Part shown: one piece after another, positions 17,700-27,900 of the stretch
Layout of the letters: every line of letters starts with the position of its first letter
Numbering within the stretch: the stretch's first letter is position 1
Assembly: GCF_000948975.2 (NCBI RefSeq)
Contig: NZ_CP059735.1
Coordinates: 3,410,001-3,474,000 of the forward strand
DNA length: 64,000 nucleotides
Source of the DNA: Thalassomonas actiniarum
GTDB taxonomy: Bacteria; Pseudomonadota; Gammaproteobacteria; Enterobacterales; Alteromonadaceae
Reading direction: 5' to 3'
Made by a program: the position numbers and the translations under genes
Notes under the pieces: model-generated
Database searches by the model: none
Seen by the model: the letters and a program-made list of their open reading frames with translations, nothing else
Told to the model about the DNA's origin: nothing

Positions 17700-18817
17700 A
17701 AGGTTTGCTCCTTGTTGCCAGCTGAACTTTGCACAAGCCTGACCTTCATTCCCGGTTTTAAATAACTCAACCCCGATACCGCGATCTTATCCCCGGCATT
17801 AAGCTCCCCCAACACTCCAATATGGGCGCTGTCTGCCAGGCCGTGGGCTCTTACCTTGATCGCTTCGACACTAAAATCACCTTTGATACGCCATAACAGC
17901 TTTTCACCACCGGTTAGCGGGTAAGCATCGGGCAAAACAATGGCCTTAAGCGGTACGCTTATCATCCGGTTTTGCGCGTTTAATTTAGCCAGATCTATTT
18001 CAACACTGCCGGGCATGCCCTGCAGGGCGACTCTGTCCGGGTCCCGGGGTAATTCCAGGATCAATTGATAGCTTTTACTTTCGCTGCTTTGTTCTGTGGT
18101 GTGTTCCTTATAGCGGCCTTTAAAAACATGCCCGGGGTAAGCATCCAGACTAACATCTAAAGTTATCGACTCCCGCTCTTCATTATTACTGTCCGCTAAT
18201 GCCAAAATGACATCCGGCAGGTTAACTTTGACTTCAAGTTTATCTATGCGGTGCATGGTTACCACCACCTGACCCGGCGCAGTGGTCTGGTAATTATCCG
18301 CCGGCACACTGGCAATAATCCCGTCAAACGGTGCTTTTAATTCAACATAGGTTAACAATACCCTGGCGTACTCATAATCCGCCTGTGCCATACTATATTT
18401 AGCTTCGAGTTCATCCAGGGTACTCTGAGACATGTTTTTAAGGGCGACCATTTTTTCCGCCCGCTGCATGGAAACCTTCGCCAGGGCAACTTTAGCCTTT
18501 TTATCTTTTACCGCCAGTTCAAAATCCGTGGCATCGATTTTGGCTATTAAGTCGCCTTTTTTTACTTGTTGTCCACTGCTGACCGGGATTTGTGTCAATT
18601 CCCCGCTAACCCTGAAACTTAATGATGTTAAATCACTGGCCTGGACCACGGCAGGAAATTTTTGCAGATCCTGTTCATTTTTTACCGGCACAGTAAAGAC
18701 ATCAACAAGCGGAGTAACCACCTCAGGAGTAGCGGGTTTGCCACAAGCCCCCAGCAGGCTGCAAAGCAGCAAAACCGGCAACCAGGCCACCGGCCAAGAT
18801 AACATGTGATGCTTCAT
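17696..18817 (-). CDS. RND efflux periplasmic adaptor (second of two)
   Basis: A membrane-fusion protein that links the RND permease to an outer-membrane channel. The 373-residue protein begins with a lipoprotein signal (LLLCSLLGACGK), so it is anchored in the inner membrane. The order of domains fits the family: a lipoyl half-motif near SGQQVKKGDLIAKID, a helical hairpin (about 100-155), the second lipoyl half (LKAPFDGIIASVPADNY) and a beta-barrel with membrane-proximal domain to the end. It starts 1 base after the first adaptor gene and overlaps the permease by 4 bases (ATGA), so the three genes form one operon. Confidence 0.92.
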   Translation of the reverse strand: MKHHMLSWPVAWLPVLLLCSLLGACGKPATPEVVTPLVDVFTVPVKNEQDLQKFPAVVQASDLTSLSFRVSGELTQIPVSSGQQVKKGDLIAKIDATDFELAVKDKKAKVALAKVSMQRAEKMVALKNMSQSTLDELEAKYSMAQADYEYARVLLTYVELKAPFDGIIASVPADNYQTTAPGQVVVTMHRIDKLEVKVNLPDVILALADSNNEERESITLDVSLDAYPGHVFKGRYKEHTTEQSSESKSYQLILELPRDPDRVALQGMPGSVEIDLAKLNAQNRMISVPLKAIVLPDAYPLTGGEKLLWRIKGDFSVEAIKVRAHGLADSAHIGVLGELNAGDKIAVSGLSYLKPGMKVRLVQSSAGNKEQTL

Positions 18818-18818
18818 A

Positions 18819-19880
18819 TTAAAGTCCCCGCTCTTTTTGCCACTTTTTCACCTTTTGTCCCGGGGTCAATTCACCGGCCCCGGCGGTAACAATAATGTCG
18901 CCGTCATCCAGCCCAGAGGTCAGCTGGTTATTGGCAGCCAAAGTGATATAGGCCTTTTCCAGGGTTTGCTCCTGGTTGATGCGCCAGACAAAGCGCTGCT
19001 CTCCCTCTGAAACTATGGCACTGGCGGGAATGCGGGCATTTAATTCATTATCCGCCAGTTGTAAGCTGGTGCTGGCCATGGCCGCCATGCCGGGATACAA
19101 GGTGATTTCCTTTGGCTGCGCCATGGTCAGCTTAACCTTATAAGAACCGGTATCCGGATCGGCAACGGTACCGATATTTTTCAAGCTGGCAGGATACTTT
19201 TTACTGGCATCCACGGCAAAAGCAATCTGTGCCTGCTGCCTGGCCCCGGCATTTGTCTGTTTTCTCAATGCCGTCATTAACCTTTCCGGCACCGCTATTT
19301 CAATATCTATGGCATTAACAGATTGAAACGATAATACCGGCTGCTGGGCATTCACATATTCATAATTTTGTTTATAGGTGGCGGCGACCACACCACTATA
19401 AGGGGCGTAAAACTTGGTATAAGAAAGGTTGGCTTGTGCCGTTTTTAATGCCGACTCTGCTACTTGCAGCGCCGTTTTGGCATTGTCAAAGTCCTCCTGG
19501 GAAATTAAAAAATCCTTTACCAGTACCGCAGCACGCCGGTATTGCACCCGGGCAAGTTCAAAATTAGCCTGCCTGGCATTGACCAAAAGTTGGTACTCAA
19601 CCGGGTCTAGCTCAACAAGTAATTGATCCTGGCTTACTTGTTGACCGGAAACGACATGATATTTTAATATCTCCCCCGGTACTCTAAAGGCAAGCAGTGC
19701 CTGTTTACTGGCTTTCACCTCCCCGGGAAAGTGATGCTGTTTACTGGTTAACAGATTTATTTCCATAAACTTAACCGGCCGGACCGGCTCAGGGTTAACC
19801 TTGATATTCCCTCCATCCGAACAGGAAAGCAGTAAACCAGCTCCGAAAAATAAACATAAGATCCTGCAAAAGGCATTCAT
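18819..19880 (-). CDS. RND efflux periplasmic adaptor (first of two)
   Basis: A second adaptor at the head of the efflux operon. The frame is open to 19916, but the Met at 19880 (MNAFCRILCLFFGAGLLLSC) gives a proper lipoprotein signal and has AAGGGG at 9 bases, so I take this as the start; the one at 19886 is also possible. About 353 residues. Domains: lipoyl halves around SGQQVSQDQLLVELDPVEY and FYAPYSGVVAATYKQNY, with a helical hairpin between, followed by a beta-barrel domain. It shares only general family resemblance with the next adaptor, so the pair is an old duplication or two distinct adaptors working with one pump. Confidence 0.9.
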   Translation of the reverse strand: MNAFCRILCLFFGAGLLLSCSDGGNIKVNPEPVRPVKFMEINLLTSKQHHFPGEVKASKQALLAFRVPGEILKYHVVSGQQVSQDQLLVELDPVEYQLLVNARQANFELARVQYRRAAVLVKDFLISQEDFDNAKTALQVAESALKTAQANLSYTKFYAPYSGVVAATYKQNYEYVNAQQPVLSFQSVNAIDIEIAVPERLMTALRKQTNAGARQQAQIAFAVDASKKYPASLKNIGTVADPDTGSYKVKLTMAQPKEITLYPGMAAMASTSLQLADNELNARIPASAIVSEGEQRFVWRINQEQTLEKAYITLAANNQLTSGLDDGDIIVTAGAGELTPGQKVKKWQKERGL

Positions 19881-20130
19881 ACTCATTTTCCCCTTGTCAC
19901 TTTTCTCCCGGGGCATGGTTCAGCGGCTCATATTTTAATCATTTGCTACATTATTTTCCCTGTCCCTGTGCTAACAGCTTTTATTGATAGCGGTAACAGT
20001 AAATGAAACCGACCCCGAAAAATAAAAAATATAAAGTCCTAGTAAGCCTAGTAATTTTTTTTAAAAATGATATAGGCTTTAATCAGTATTTATCAATTAG
20101 TTACAAAAGCAAGGTGAAGCTAAGTCATTT

Positions 20131-20670
20131 ATGGAACTTAATGCAAGGCAAGCCGTTATTTCAGCCATCCTGGTGCTGTTTTTAGGGCGCTGCCTCAACC
20201 GTAAAATCCATTTTTTTAAGCACTATAATATTCCCGCCCCGTCAGCGGCGGCCCATTGCCAATGAACACAAAGAAAAAATTACCGTAGATTCAGTCTTTT
20301 CCTGTTTATTTAATCTTGCTTTTGCCATAGCTATCGGCATTCAGCTGCACAGGTTTCTGCTCGCCTTTGGCATTCATTTACCATTTGTGCCCTGTGTTTT
20401 TGGCGGTATCTTATTAACAAATTCGGTGCCGCTTATCTGGGAAAAAATCAGCTGGCCGACGGGAAAAAATTATGATGCCGCCATTATTTCCTCCGGTTAC
20501 GCCGGCCTGGCCCTGGGAGCAACCCCTACCGCCATTGCCAATATAACCGCTGTCCCCCCAAAATACGGTGCTTCACCGTTAGCTTTTGTGATGGTGCCTT
20601 TGGTAGGGGCGTTTTTATCGCTATCTCCAATGCGATCATTATTCAATATATGCGCGCCGGGGTGAATTGA
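20131..20670 (+). pseudogene. gltS: Decayed sodium/glutamate symporter gene gltS
   Basis: Remains of a GltS-type Na+/glutamate permease, about 180 codons where the family has about 400. The true N-terminus is intact from ATG at 20131 (MELNARQAVISAILVLFLGR, then a KHYNIPAP segment as in GltS) but stops at TGA after 43 codons. After a jump of frame near 20255 a later part follows (ITVDSVFSCLFNLAFAIAIG), and after a second loss the highly conserved GKNYDAAIISSGYAGLALGA and TPTAIANITA. A one-base loss in the T run at 20611-20616 shifts the frame again; read through, the end is FFIAISNAIIIQYMRAG, as in GltS. At least two deletions and two frame changes make it inactive. Confidence 0.88.
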
Positions 20671-20779
20671 AGTGTAAAATTCCGGAAAAAAAACAATCGC
20701 CTAGATAATCCCAAAAACATCGTCTAGGCTAAAGCCAACTTATCGTTTTCTTAATTTTTAGGTTATAAGGAGTGTAACA

Positions 20780-21442
20780 ATGAAGAATTTTTCGCTGTTA
20801 TTAATACTGCTATTATTAGGTTGCGGCTCAACCGGCACAGAATCTAGCCAAACAGTGCAAAGCAATCAGTTCAGCGGTTTTTTAAGTGATTATACACTGT
20901 TAAAACCGGTTGATGCTCAAGATGATTCCCAATTGCAACGTTTTATCAGCAAACAAATTAAAGGCAGGAGCTATTCCAAGGTATTACTGGATCCTATCTC
21001 CTATTACCCCGCCCCGCCGGCCAGCGATACCATATCAAAAAAAGTATTAACCGAGATCAGCCAATACTTTAACCGTCAGTTCCGGCGAGCCATAGCCAAA
21101 AACGTCCAGGTCGTTAATGAACCCGGAGAAAGAACCCTGCGCATGAAAATGGCGATTACCGGTGTTAAGGTCACGGATAAATCCCTGGCAGCCTACCAGT
21201 ACATACCTATTGCCTTTCTTGTTACCGCCGCATCTGGCGGCATGAGTGATGTCGTGGTTCAGCTTCAGGTAGAAGCGGAAGTGGTAGATTCATTATCCGG
21301 CGAATTAATGGCCGCAGCCGTGAAAAGCGGTAAAGGTGAAACCCTGGATAACGATAAAACCCCGCTGACCTTAGATAAAGTCAAACCTTTGATCGACAGC
21401 TGGACCAAAACCATGCAAAAGACGATATCAGATAACTTGTAG
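20780..21442 (+). CDS. DUF3313-family lipoprotein
   Basis: A 220-residue lipoprotein: a short signal MKNFSLLLILLLLGCGS with the lipobox LLLGC. The mature part fits DUF3313: FSGFLSDYTLLKPV near the start, then YSKVLLDPISYYP, a region predicted to be helical (ISQYFNRQFRRAIA) and the LRMKMAITGVKVTD strand. The family's function is unknown. A putative ribosome binding site, AAGGAG, lies before the ATG. It is the first of three genes with short gaps (28 and 30 bases) that also contain pldA and a second lipoprotein, so the set is probably an envelope operon. Confidence 0.82.
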   Translation: MKNFSLLLILLLLGCGSTGTESSQTVQSNQFSGFLSDYTLLKPVDAQDDSQLQRFISKQIKGRSYSKVLLDPISYYPAPPASDTISKKVLTEISQYFNRQFRRAIAKNVQVVNEPGERTLRMKMAITGVKVTDKSLAAYQYIPIAFLVTAASGGMSDVVVQLQVEAEVVDSLSGELMAAAVKSGKGETLDNDKTPLTLDKVKPLIDSWTKTMQKTISDNL

Positions 21443-21470
21443 TAAAAACAATGTAAATACAGGTAGCAAC

Positions 21471-22505
21471 ATGAATAGTTTTCAGGCCAAACCAGAAATT
21501 TTTACGACAAAGTCCCCTGCTTTATCCTTGCTGCAATGCCTGATGTTAAGCCTGCCCGTTCTATGCTATGGGGCAACAGGCGATGACTTGGATCAGTGCC
21601 TGCTTAAGGCAATAAAATCAGCAGCAGCGAACAGTACCATTGAACAAATTCGTCAGAAATGTCAACAGGAGCTAAAAAAGAAAATAACCAAACCCGGGGC
21701 CATTAGCCAGAGGATCTTGTCAGAACGGCAAACCGCCTTTGATCCCTATGTGATCACCCCCCATAAGATGAACTACATCCTGCCGGTGAGTATCAGCGAT
21801 GAAATCAATAAACAAGCTTACACCGCCATTGGTGGCTGGGCTGAAAACTTTGAAGACACAGAGGCCAAGCTTCAGTTAAGCATTAAAGTACCGTTAAATT
21901 ATGCCAGCCTTTTTACCCCGGGTGATGGCATATATTTCGGTTTTACCTTGCAGTCGTGGTGGCAAGTGTATTCAGATAACATTTCCAAACCTTTTAGGGA
22001 AACCAATTACCAGCCGGAATTTTTTTATTTAACTCCCTTAAACTGGCATCCGGTTGACAGCAATACCGGTTTGGCTCTGGGCATAGAACATCAGTCCAAT
22101 GGCCGCTCCCAGCTGTTATCCCGTAGCTGGAACCGCCTTTACGTCAACTTTCTGTTTGAAAAAAACAACTTTGGCTTATCCTTTAAGCCCTGGTGGCGTA
22201 TCGAAGAAGATGACAAGGCGTTTGAACTTGACCCGGAAGGTGATGATAATCCGGATATAGAAGATTTTATGGGTTACTTTGAAGTGAAAGCCGCCTATAA
22301 ATGGCAACAATACGAGTTATCTTTTACCGGACGCGAAAATTTTGCCGAGCACCACGGTGGCCTGGAATTAGGTTTAACCTTTCCTTTGTGGGGAAAGTTA
22401 CGCGGTTATCTCCAATATACCAGCGGTTATGGTGAAAGCCTGATTGATTACAATCATAAACAGCAGAGATTCGGTTTAGGTATCGCATTAACCAACCTGC
22501 TTTAA
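21471..22505 (+). CDS. pldA: Outer-membrane phospholipase A (PldA)
   Basis: A beta-barrel phospholipase A of the outer membrane (OMPLA), which hydrolyses misplaced phospholipids in the outer leaflet when it dimerises with calcium. The catalytic block IEHQSNGRSQLLSRSWNRLY is complete: H207, S209, R212 and N221 are spaced exactly like H142, S144, R147 and N156 of the E. coli enzyme. The 344-residue protein has a signal region ending near the GATGDD sequence, an N-terminal Cys-containing extension (about 40-85) not present in E. coli, and then the barrel strands (for example LGLTFPLWGKLRGYLQYTSG). It lies in an operon between two lipoprotein genes. Confidence 0.93.
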   Translation: MNSFQAKPEIFTTKSPALSLLQCLMLSLPVLCYGATGDDLDQCLLKAIKSAAANSTIEQIRQKCQQELKKKITKPGAISQRILSERQTAFDPYVITPHKMNYILPVSISDEINKQAYTAIGGWAENFEDTEAKLQLSIKVPLNYASLFTPGDGIYFGFTLQSWWQVYSDNISKPFRETNYQPEFFYLTPLNWHPVDSNTGLALGIEHQSNGRSQLLSRSWNRLYVNFLFEKNNFGLSFKPWWRIEEDDKAFELDPEGDDNPDIEDFMGYFEVKAAYKWQQYELSFTGRENFAEHHGGLELGLTFPLWGKLRGYLQYTSGYGESLIDYNHKQQRFGLGIALTNLL

Positions 22506-22535
22506 TTGTGAGCAGAAACCCTTTGGATTAGTAAA

Positions 22536-23162
22536 ATGAATACATTCACCTCAAAAATTGGACTTTTGGCCATAAATAAACGCTCTTGGCTAACACAGAG
22601 TCTATCAGTCATTAGCTGTTTACTGTTAACAGCATGCTCCACCAGCCCCAAGTTTACTATCAAACATGAGCTTAATCCGGCAATCTCAACATCAGGTTAT
22701 AAAACCTTTTCCTGGTTAACCAAAGATCGCCTGCTAGTCCCCTCCCCTGAATTAAGTCCGATCACTCAATTAAAAATATCCCAGGCAATAGAAGATGAAC
22801 TTATCCGCAAAGGATATACGCATATCGCTGACGGGGAAAGGGCCGATTTCACCGTTTCTTTTACCGTCGGTAGCCGGGACAAGATAAAAGTCACCTCTTA
22901 TCCGGTCAGTTACCATGGTTTCGGTTGGGGCCGTGGCTTTTATGGCGGCTATCGCCACGCGGGTAGTGTGATAACAAACCAAAATGAAATCAGAAGTTAT
23001 ACCCAGGGCCATTTGGCAATCGATATTTATGACGTCAAAAGCAAACAGCCTGTCTGGCACGGCTGGGCCAGTAAGCGTTTAAGTAAACAAGATGCTAAAG
23101 ACAGGGATTTACTCATTAAGCAGGTGGTGGCTCAGCTACTTCTCTCTTTTAATTCCGGCTAA
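22536..23162 (+). CDS. DUF4136-family lipoprotein
   Basis: A 208-residue lipoprotein with a signal region of about 33 residues ending in the lipobox LLLTACS. The mature domain follows DUF4136: YKTFSWL near its start, the helix ISQAIEDELIRKGYTHI, ADFTVSFTVGSRDKI, a Gly/Trp/Tyr-rich stretch (GFGWGRGFYGGYRHAG), and GHLAIDIYDVKSKQPVWHGW. The function of the family is unknown; it is commonly a stand-alone outer-membrane or periplasmic lipoprotein. It is the last gene of the DUF3313-pldA-DUF4136 operon, 30 bases after pldA, and converges with the T6SS phosphatase gene. Confidence 0.85.
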   Translation: MNTFTSKIGLLAINKRSWLTQSLSVISCLLLTACSTSPKFTIKHELNPAISTSGYKTFSWLTKDRLLVPSPELSPITQLKISQAIEDELIRKGYTHIADGERADFTVSFTVGSRDKIKVTSYPVSYHGFGWGRGFYGGYRHAGSVITNQNEIRSYTQGHLAIDIYDVKSKQPVWHGWASKRLSKQDAKDRDLLIKQVVAQLLLSFNSG

Positions 23163-23240
23163 ACCGCTTAGGCCATAAAAAGTGATAACCAGGCATAAAT
23201 TAAATGGGTAAATGAAGTAATGAACAGTCAGTGCCCGGCT

Positions 23241-24296
23241 TTACATTTTATCGCTAACACCAAAAAAGATATAAATAAAGACAAGTAAAATCAGCACTAT
23301 GATACCGGCAAAGATAAAATATACCGGATCACGCCTATGCCTTATTTGTTCTGATAGCTGGTATAAGGCCTTAATATCTCCTGTTGGCAATGTCCGGGGG
23401 GTATCACCAGCCCCAGGTAGTATCTCGACCAGATCATCCAGCAATTTCCGCCGTTTAGCTAACAGCTGCGCCAGCGCGATATTGCCGAGATAATAATCAA
23501 ATTGTAATTGCTCAATATCCTTGTTCCAGGGGTGTAAATAGGCGGTGGAAATTTCAGTCTCCAGCTGCAGCTCCGAATAAACACAAACCAGGGTGAGATT
23601 GTCATGGGCACCTGATTTTAATACCTTCTCCTGTATGTCACCCAGTTTATTCTCGATGCTGTTATCCGTTGAAAAACAGTTAAACATTAAACTATCACTC
23701 ACTTCGCTATAAATACCGTCACTGCATAATAAAAATAACTGCCAGGCGGTCATATCCAGCAGTTTGATTTCCAGGCATAACTCCACATCCAGTCCCACCG
23801 CCCGGGTAATAGCATTGCTTTTGGGCATTTTTTTCATTTCATCTTCACTAAGCAGTCCTGACTTCATCAGCTCGGTCGCCTGGTTATGATCCCAGGTCAG
23901 GCAAAATAACTCCCGGGCATCTTGCCCGTAACAACGGGAGTCACCCGCCCAAATAAGAATACCGAGATTATGCCAACGGTTAAGCAACACCAAAGTCGTG
24001 CCCATATAGGCTCCGGCAAAGTTTTCCCCGGCATAGTGATAAATATTAAGATTAGCGTTAAAAACCAGCTGCTCCAGCTGCTCCACCCGCTCCACCAGCG
24101 TTTCTTTGAGCTGAACATTTTCAAAGGCCTGTTTAAGCATTTGACTGGCTAAAGCGCCGCCTTTTCCTCCCCCCATGCCATCTGCCACTAACCATAACTG
24201 ATTGTTATCGTCGCTAAGACAGGCATCCTGGTTTTCACTGCGTACACGTCCCTGATGGCTGATAGCCTGACTTTGCCAGTTTTGCGTTAACATCAA
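23241..24296 (-). CDS. PP2C-family Ser/Thr phosphatase of the T6SS
   Basis: A metal-dependent protein phosphatase, the likely partner of a kinase/FHA switch that controls assembly of the type VI apparatus (PppA/Stp1 type). The PP2C signatures are visible: HQGRVRSENQDACL, LVADGMGGGKGG, WAGDSRCY and LFLLCSDGIYSEVSD, with DNLTLVCVY near residue 225. Residues 325-345 form a C-terminal transmembrane helix, so the phosphatase is tethered to the inner membrane facing the cytoplasm. It overlaps tagF by 4 bases and is the last gene of the operon. The matching kinase (PpkA) is not in the window. Confidence 0.9.
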   Translation of the reverse strand: MMLTQNWQSQAISHQGRVRSENQDACLSDDNNQLWLVADGMGGGKGGALASQMLKQAFENVQLKETLVERVEQLEQLVFNANLNIYHYAGENFAGAYMGTTLVLLNRWHNLGILIWAGDSRCYGQDARELFCLTWDHNQATELMKSGLLSEDEMKKMPKSNAITRAVGLDVELCLEIKLLDMTAWQLFLLCSDGIYSEVSDSLMFNCFSTDNSIENKLGDIQEKVLKSGAHDNLTLVCVYSELQLETEISTAYLHPWNKDIEQLQFDYYLGNIALAQLLAKRRKLLDDLVEILPGAGDTPRTLPTGDIKALYQLSEQIRHRRDPVYFIFAGIIVLILLVFIYIFFGVSDKM

Positions 24297-24982
24297 GTTT
24301 CTCTTTCCAGAAAGCTGATATAGGCCTGCGCAGGCGGCATATCGTCAAATACTCTAAATTGCGGCGCGCGCCTCTGGCTGCCGCATGACCACCAGAAGCT
24401 ATATTTAGGAGTTTGATGCTTAATAAAATTACAGGCCATGGCAGATACTGCCGGAGTCAGATCCTGCAAATCGGTGAGTTCACAACTAAAAAGTTCACCG
24501 CCGGTTAATGATGAAACCAAGGCCTCAGGGATCAAACGACCGGTTAGTGCTGCCTCGGTTTCCCGGGTCAAATGCGCCAGTAATACTTTAAGATCTATGA
24601 TTTTCTCATCAAGTAAAGCAATTAAAAAATCTTCAAGGCGAATAAGTTCGCTTTCCAGGCAACACAACAAAGCCAGGGGATTATCTTGCCCGTCCAATTC
24701 CACCACCAGAGTAAACGGGTATAACCTGCCAACCTTGTCGACACTGGGCATAGTGATCCCCAAAAAGGCATTGTCATCCAACAGACCTTCACTGAGGTAA
24801 AATCGCCAAACAGGCGCATTTAAATACAGCTTTTGCCACTTGTCTTTCAGCTGCCAGCCGGCACTTTCCATCGCGCGCATTTGCCAGTTGTCCCAGTGGT
24901 CAATAAAAACCGCACTTAGATTGCGGCGGATAAAATCACCAAATGCCGGTAATTTTCCATAAAAGCCTATGCCCTTGATCAT
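24293..24982 (-). CDS. tagF: TagF, type VI secretion post-translational regulator
   Basis: TagF represses type VI assembly in some bacteria, by binding the FHA protein. The 229-residue protein starts with the family hallmark GIGFYGKLPAFGDFIRRNL, and continues with FIDHWDNWQMRAM and WRFYLSEGLL, typical of the TagF (DUF2094, ImpM) family. It overlaps tssM upstream by 4 bases and the phosphatase gene downstream by 4 bases, with ATGA junctions that indicate coupled translation. Together with tagH and the phosphatase it forms the post-translational control set of this locus. The protein is cytoplasmic and of ordinary size. Confidence 0.93.
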   Translation of the reverse strand: MIKGIGFYGKLPAFGDFIRRNLSAVFIDHWDNWQMRAMESAGWQLKDKWQKLYLNAPVWRFYLSEGLLDDNAFLGITMPSVDKVGRLYPFTLVVELDGQDNPLALLCCLESELIRLEDFLIALLDEKIIDLKVLLAHLTRETEAALTGRLIPEALVSSLTGGELFSCELTDLQDLTPAVSAMACNFIKHQTPKYSFWWSCGSQRRAPQFRVFDDMPPAQAYISFLERET

Positions 24983-27900
24983 AAGCGCTCCAAACAGACA
25001 AATTCGGCTAAAGCAGGAATAGCCAAGGGATGTACCCTGCGCCGGGAAGCCACGGCATAAATAGCCTGATAGCCATCCAGGGTAAAGGTAAGTTGAAAGC
25101 TGTTTTTTTTCAGAGGCTTAACCTTGCTACTTGCCAACAGGCGAAATAAACCAAAAGTACCTTCCTCCCTGTGCACCACCTCGCTGCCATCTTGCCGGGT
25201 AAAAGACAGGGTAATGTGTTCAACGCCCCTGCTGCCGGGCCAGGTGATCTTTTTAGTGATCGGCGGACCGAACTGATAAGTTACCGGCTGACCGGAGATA
25301 TTCAAACTGAAACGCCTCACCCTGGGATCCAGATATACCGGGGTAAACTCCAGCTCAACAAAGGGATTGTCGCCGCTGATATCAAAATAACTTTGTCTGA
25401 TCAGGTTTGCCTGCTGAAAAAATCTCAGCGCCTGCTGTGAATATAGTAACTTTGCCGGTACCTCCCCTTTCCAGCGCCAGGGCACACTGACATTATCAAT
25501 CAGTTTATCCAGGTATTGATCATAAAAACGCTGCAGCAATCCCGAACGGGCAAAAAGGGTACTAAAGTCCTGCAGCAAAATCTCCTGCCTGGCCGAAGGC
25601 ATAAAGGGATAACCCTGAGCGGTGATCTTTTGACATTGCTGTAAATAAGATTGTTGCCAGACACGGGCCACTTCCTTGCTGGCGCCATACCATAAAGCAT
25701 TTTCGGTTTCCTGGCTGATTTGCTCAAGCCAACGCTTTAACGGCATAGCTTGCCTGACAGCAAACGTTCTTAACCCCTTAACCGGTTTATGCTCTTGCTT
25801 AGCCTCAGAGACAATGCCCTGGCCACTTTGCTGACTTAACAGCGATAAATGGACAAAAAGCTCCGAAAGCGCATTGAGCAATTTATCCTGGTAAGCCAGT
25901 TTGTTTGCTTCATCATTTACGCCATTGATAGTAGCAAACGCCTGTGTCACCTGCTCTTTCGGGCTAAGCTTTTCGCCGCCAAGCCCGGCCCCCTGATCGG
26001 CTAAACGCCGCAGCCGGCTTTCCCCGGAAAAGCCCTTGTCCAATAATTTCTGGGTTTTATCCATCAAACCGGGTTTGCTCAACCGGGTATTTAATTCAAG
26101 GGTGTTTAACAGATAAATAAAGGGAGAGTGACTGCCGCTGGCACTTTCAAGGGCTCGGATCCCTCTGGAGAGTTCGGTAAAGGCATCTATGTGTAATTGC
26201 CCCAATAAGCTTTTCCATGCCTTGATATAGTCCCGGGTATAAAGGTCCATAATGTCGCTTTTTAGCCGGCGAAAATCCGGCTCTTGTTCTTGATCGCCTA
26301 ATACCCAGCTATAGCGGCCATTGTCATGTAAAAAGGCCTCCAGCAGCTCTTGATCCGTTTTGTCAAAAAACTCCCGGCTATAAAACAAAGATAGTACTTT
26401 TTCCGGCTGTGGCGGCGCGGCAAAGACATCTTGCCACGCCGGTCCGGCAATATCTGCCATGGAGAGCATAAAGCTGGTATTGCCAAGATAGTCCTGTTTA
26501 AACTGGTGATAATATAAGTCGGCTAACTGGCTTTGTTTCAGCTTGTTTTGTGCCCGGGTGATCACTTGCTGATCCAGATTAACCCTTAACCCGGGTTCAC
26601 GCAGCACATGCTGAAAATGATTCAGCAGGGCATTAAGCTGCTCTTTTGACAGCCGGTTTTGCTGCTGCCAGCTTAAAGTTGTCTGCGCCGTTAAAAAATC
26701 GATATCCCTGTCCCGTTCACGGTCCAGCATCAAATAAGCCTTCAGGTTTTGAAAAATAACACCGGTATCGACATTGCTGCGTGTTAATTGACTTTCGAAT
26801 AAGGTTTTTACCCAGGGCATGACGATGACATTAGCCAGGCGCTGATAGCTTTCATTAACGGCATCATAAAGCGCTCCCGCCTGGCCCAGTCCCAGTTGAT
26901 AAAAGCCGCCCTGGTGCGCTTTTAAGCTGGCAAGCATATTCTCCAGCTGGTTTAACGGCTGCAAGCCCAGCGGCACTGTCATGGCCTCCTGCCCGCTGTG
27001 CTGATATTGTTTCAGCCAACTCAGCAGCTGCTGATCGGTTTGCCGGATCATGGCTTTATTATCCTGGTAGCTGAAATACCAGCCTGCCACCAATAACAAA
27101 GTTATGGCGCCGGCCAGGGAAAAAGCACCGGTTAACAAGCGTTTTTTGCGTTTTTCATAAGCGGTGAACACCCCAAAGGCATTGGCTTCTTTAAAGACCA
27201 GGTCTTGCAGCAGGTTTTTAATAAAGTAACTGCGCGCTTCAAGGGGAAAACTCAGGGTATTTTTGGCGTTTAGCCCCAAGCTGGTGGCAACATTTGCCAG
27301 CAAGTTATCTATGGGAGCCCCGTGCTGGGTACCGCTGGTGAAATAAAGGCCCCGGACAATGCCCCCCCGGGTAAAATCGTCTTCATGGCAAAATGCAGTG
27401 ACCAGCTCCTTCAAGGCGTTTTTCAATGCCGCCACCTGGTGGCTAAACAAATAAATACTTTTCTTGCGTCCGCTATCACGCTCCTGCTCCATGCGCCGCC
27501 ACTGCTGGTGGCACAAGGAATGCGTCAGCGCCGCAAACGCCTGTTCGAACTCGCTCATCACCCCGCTGCCGGTACCGGTAAAGGTCAGCCCGAATACCTG
27601 TTCGCGCTCACGATAACCGTAACTTTCAAAAAACTCGCTAAACCCCGGCAACAGATCTGTTTTCGTCAGCAGCAAATATACCGGCAATTTTACCCCAAAG
27701 CAGGCATTTAACTCACTCACCCTTTGCCTGGCAGCATTTATCTGCTCATTAAGCCCGCCCGGGTTTGCCGTTAACAGTTCATCAACGCCGATGGCCACCA
27801 GCACACCATTAATGGGCTTTTTACGAAACTTGCAAATGAGCGCAAGAAACTGCTCCCAGGCGGCACGGTCAAGCTCACTGTGGCTATCCCGGCTGGTATA

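Noticed and set aside
20003-20185. 60-codon frame before the gltS remnant
   Set aside because: Overlaps the gltS start in another frame and has no protein-like features.
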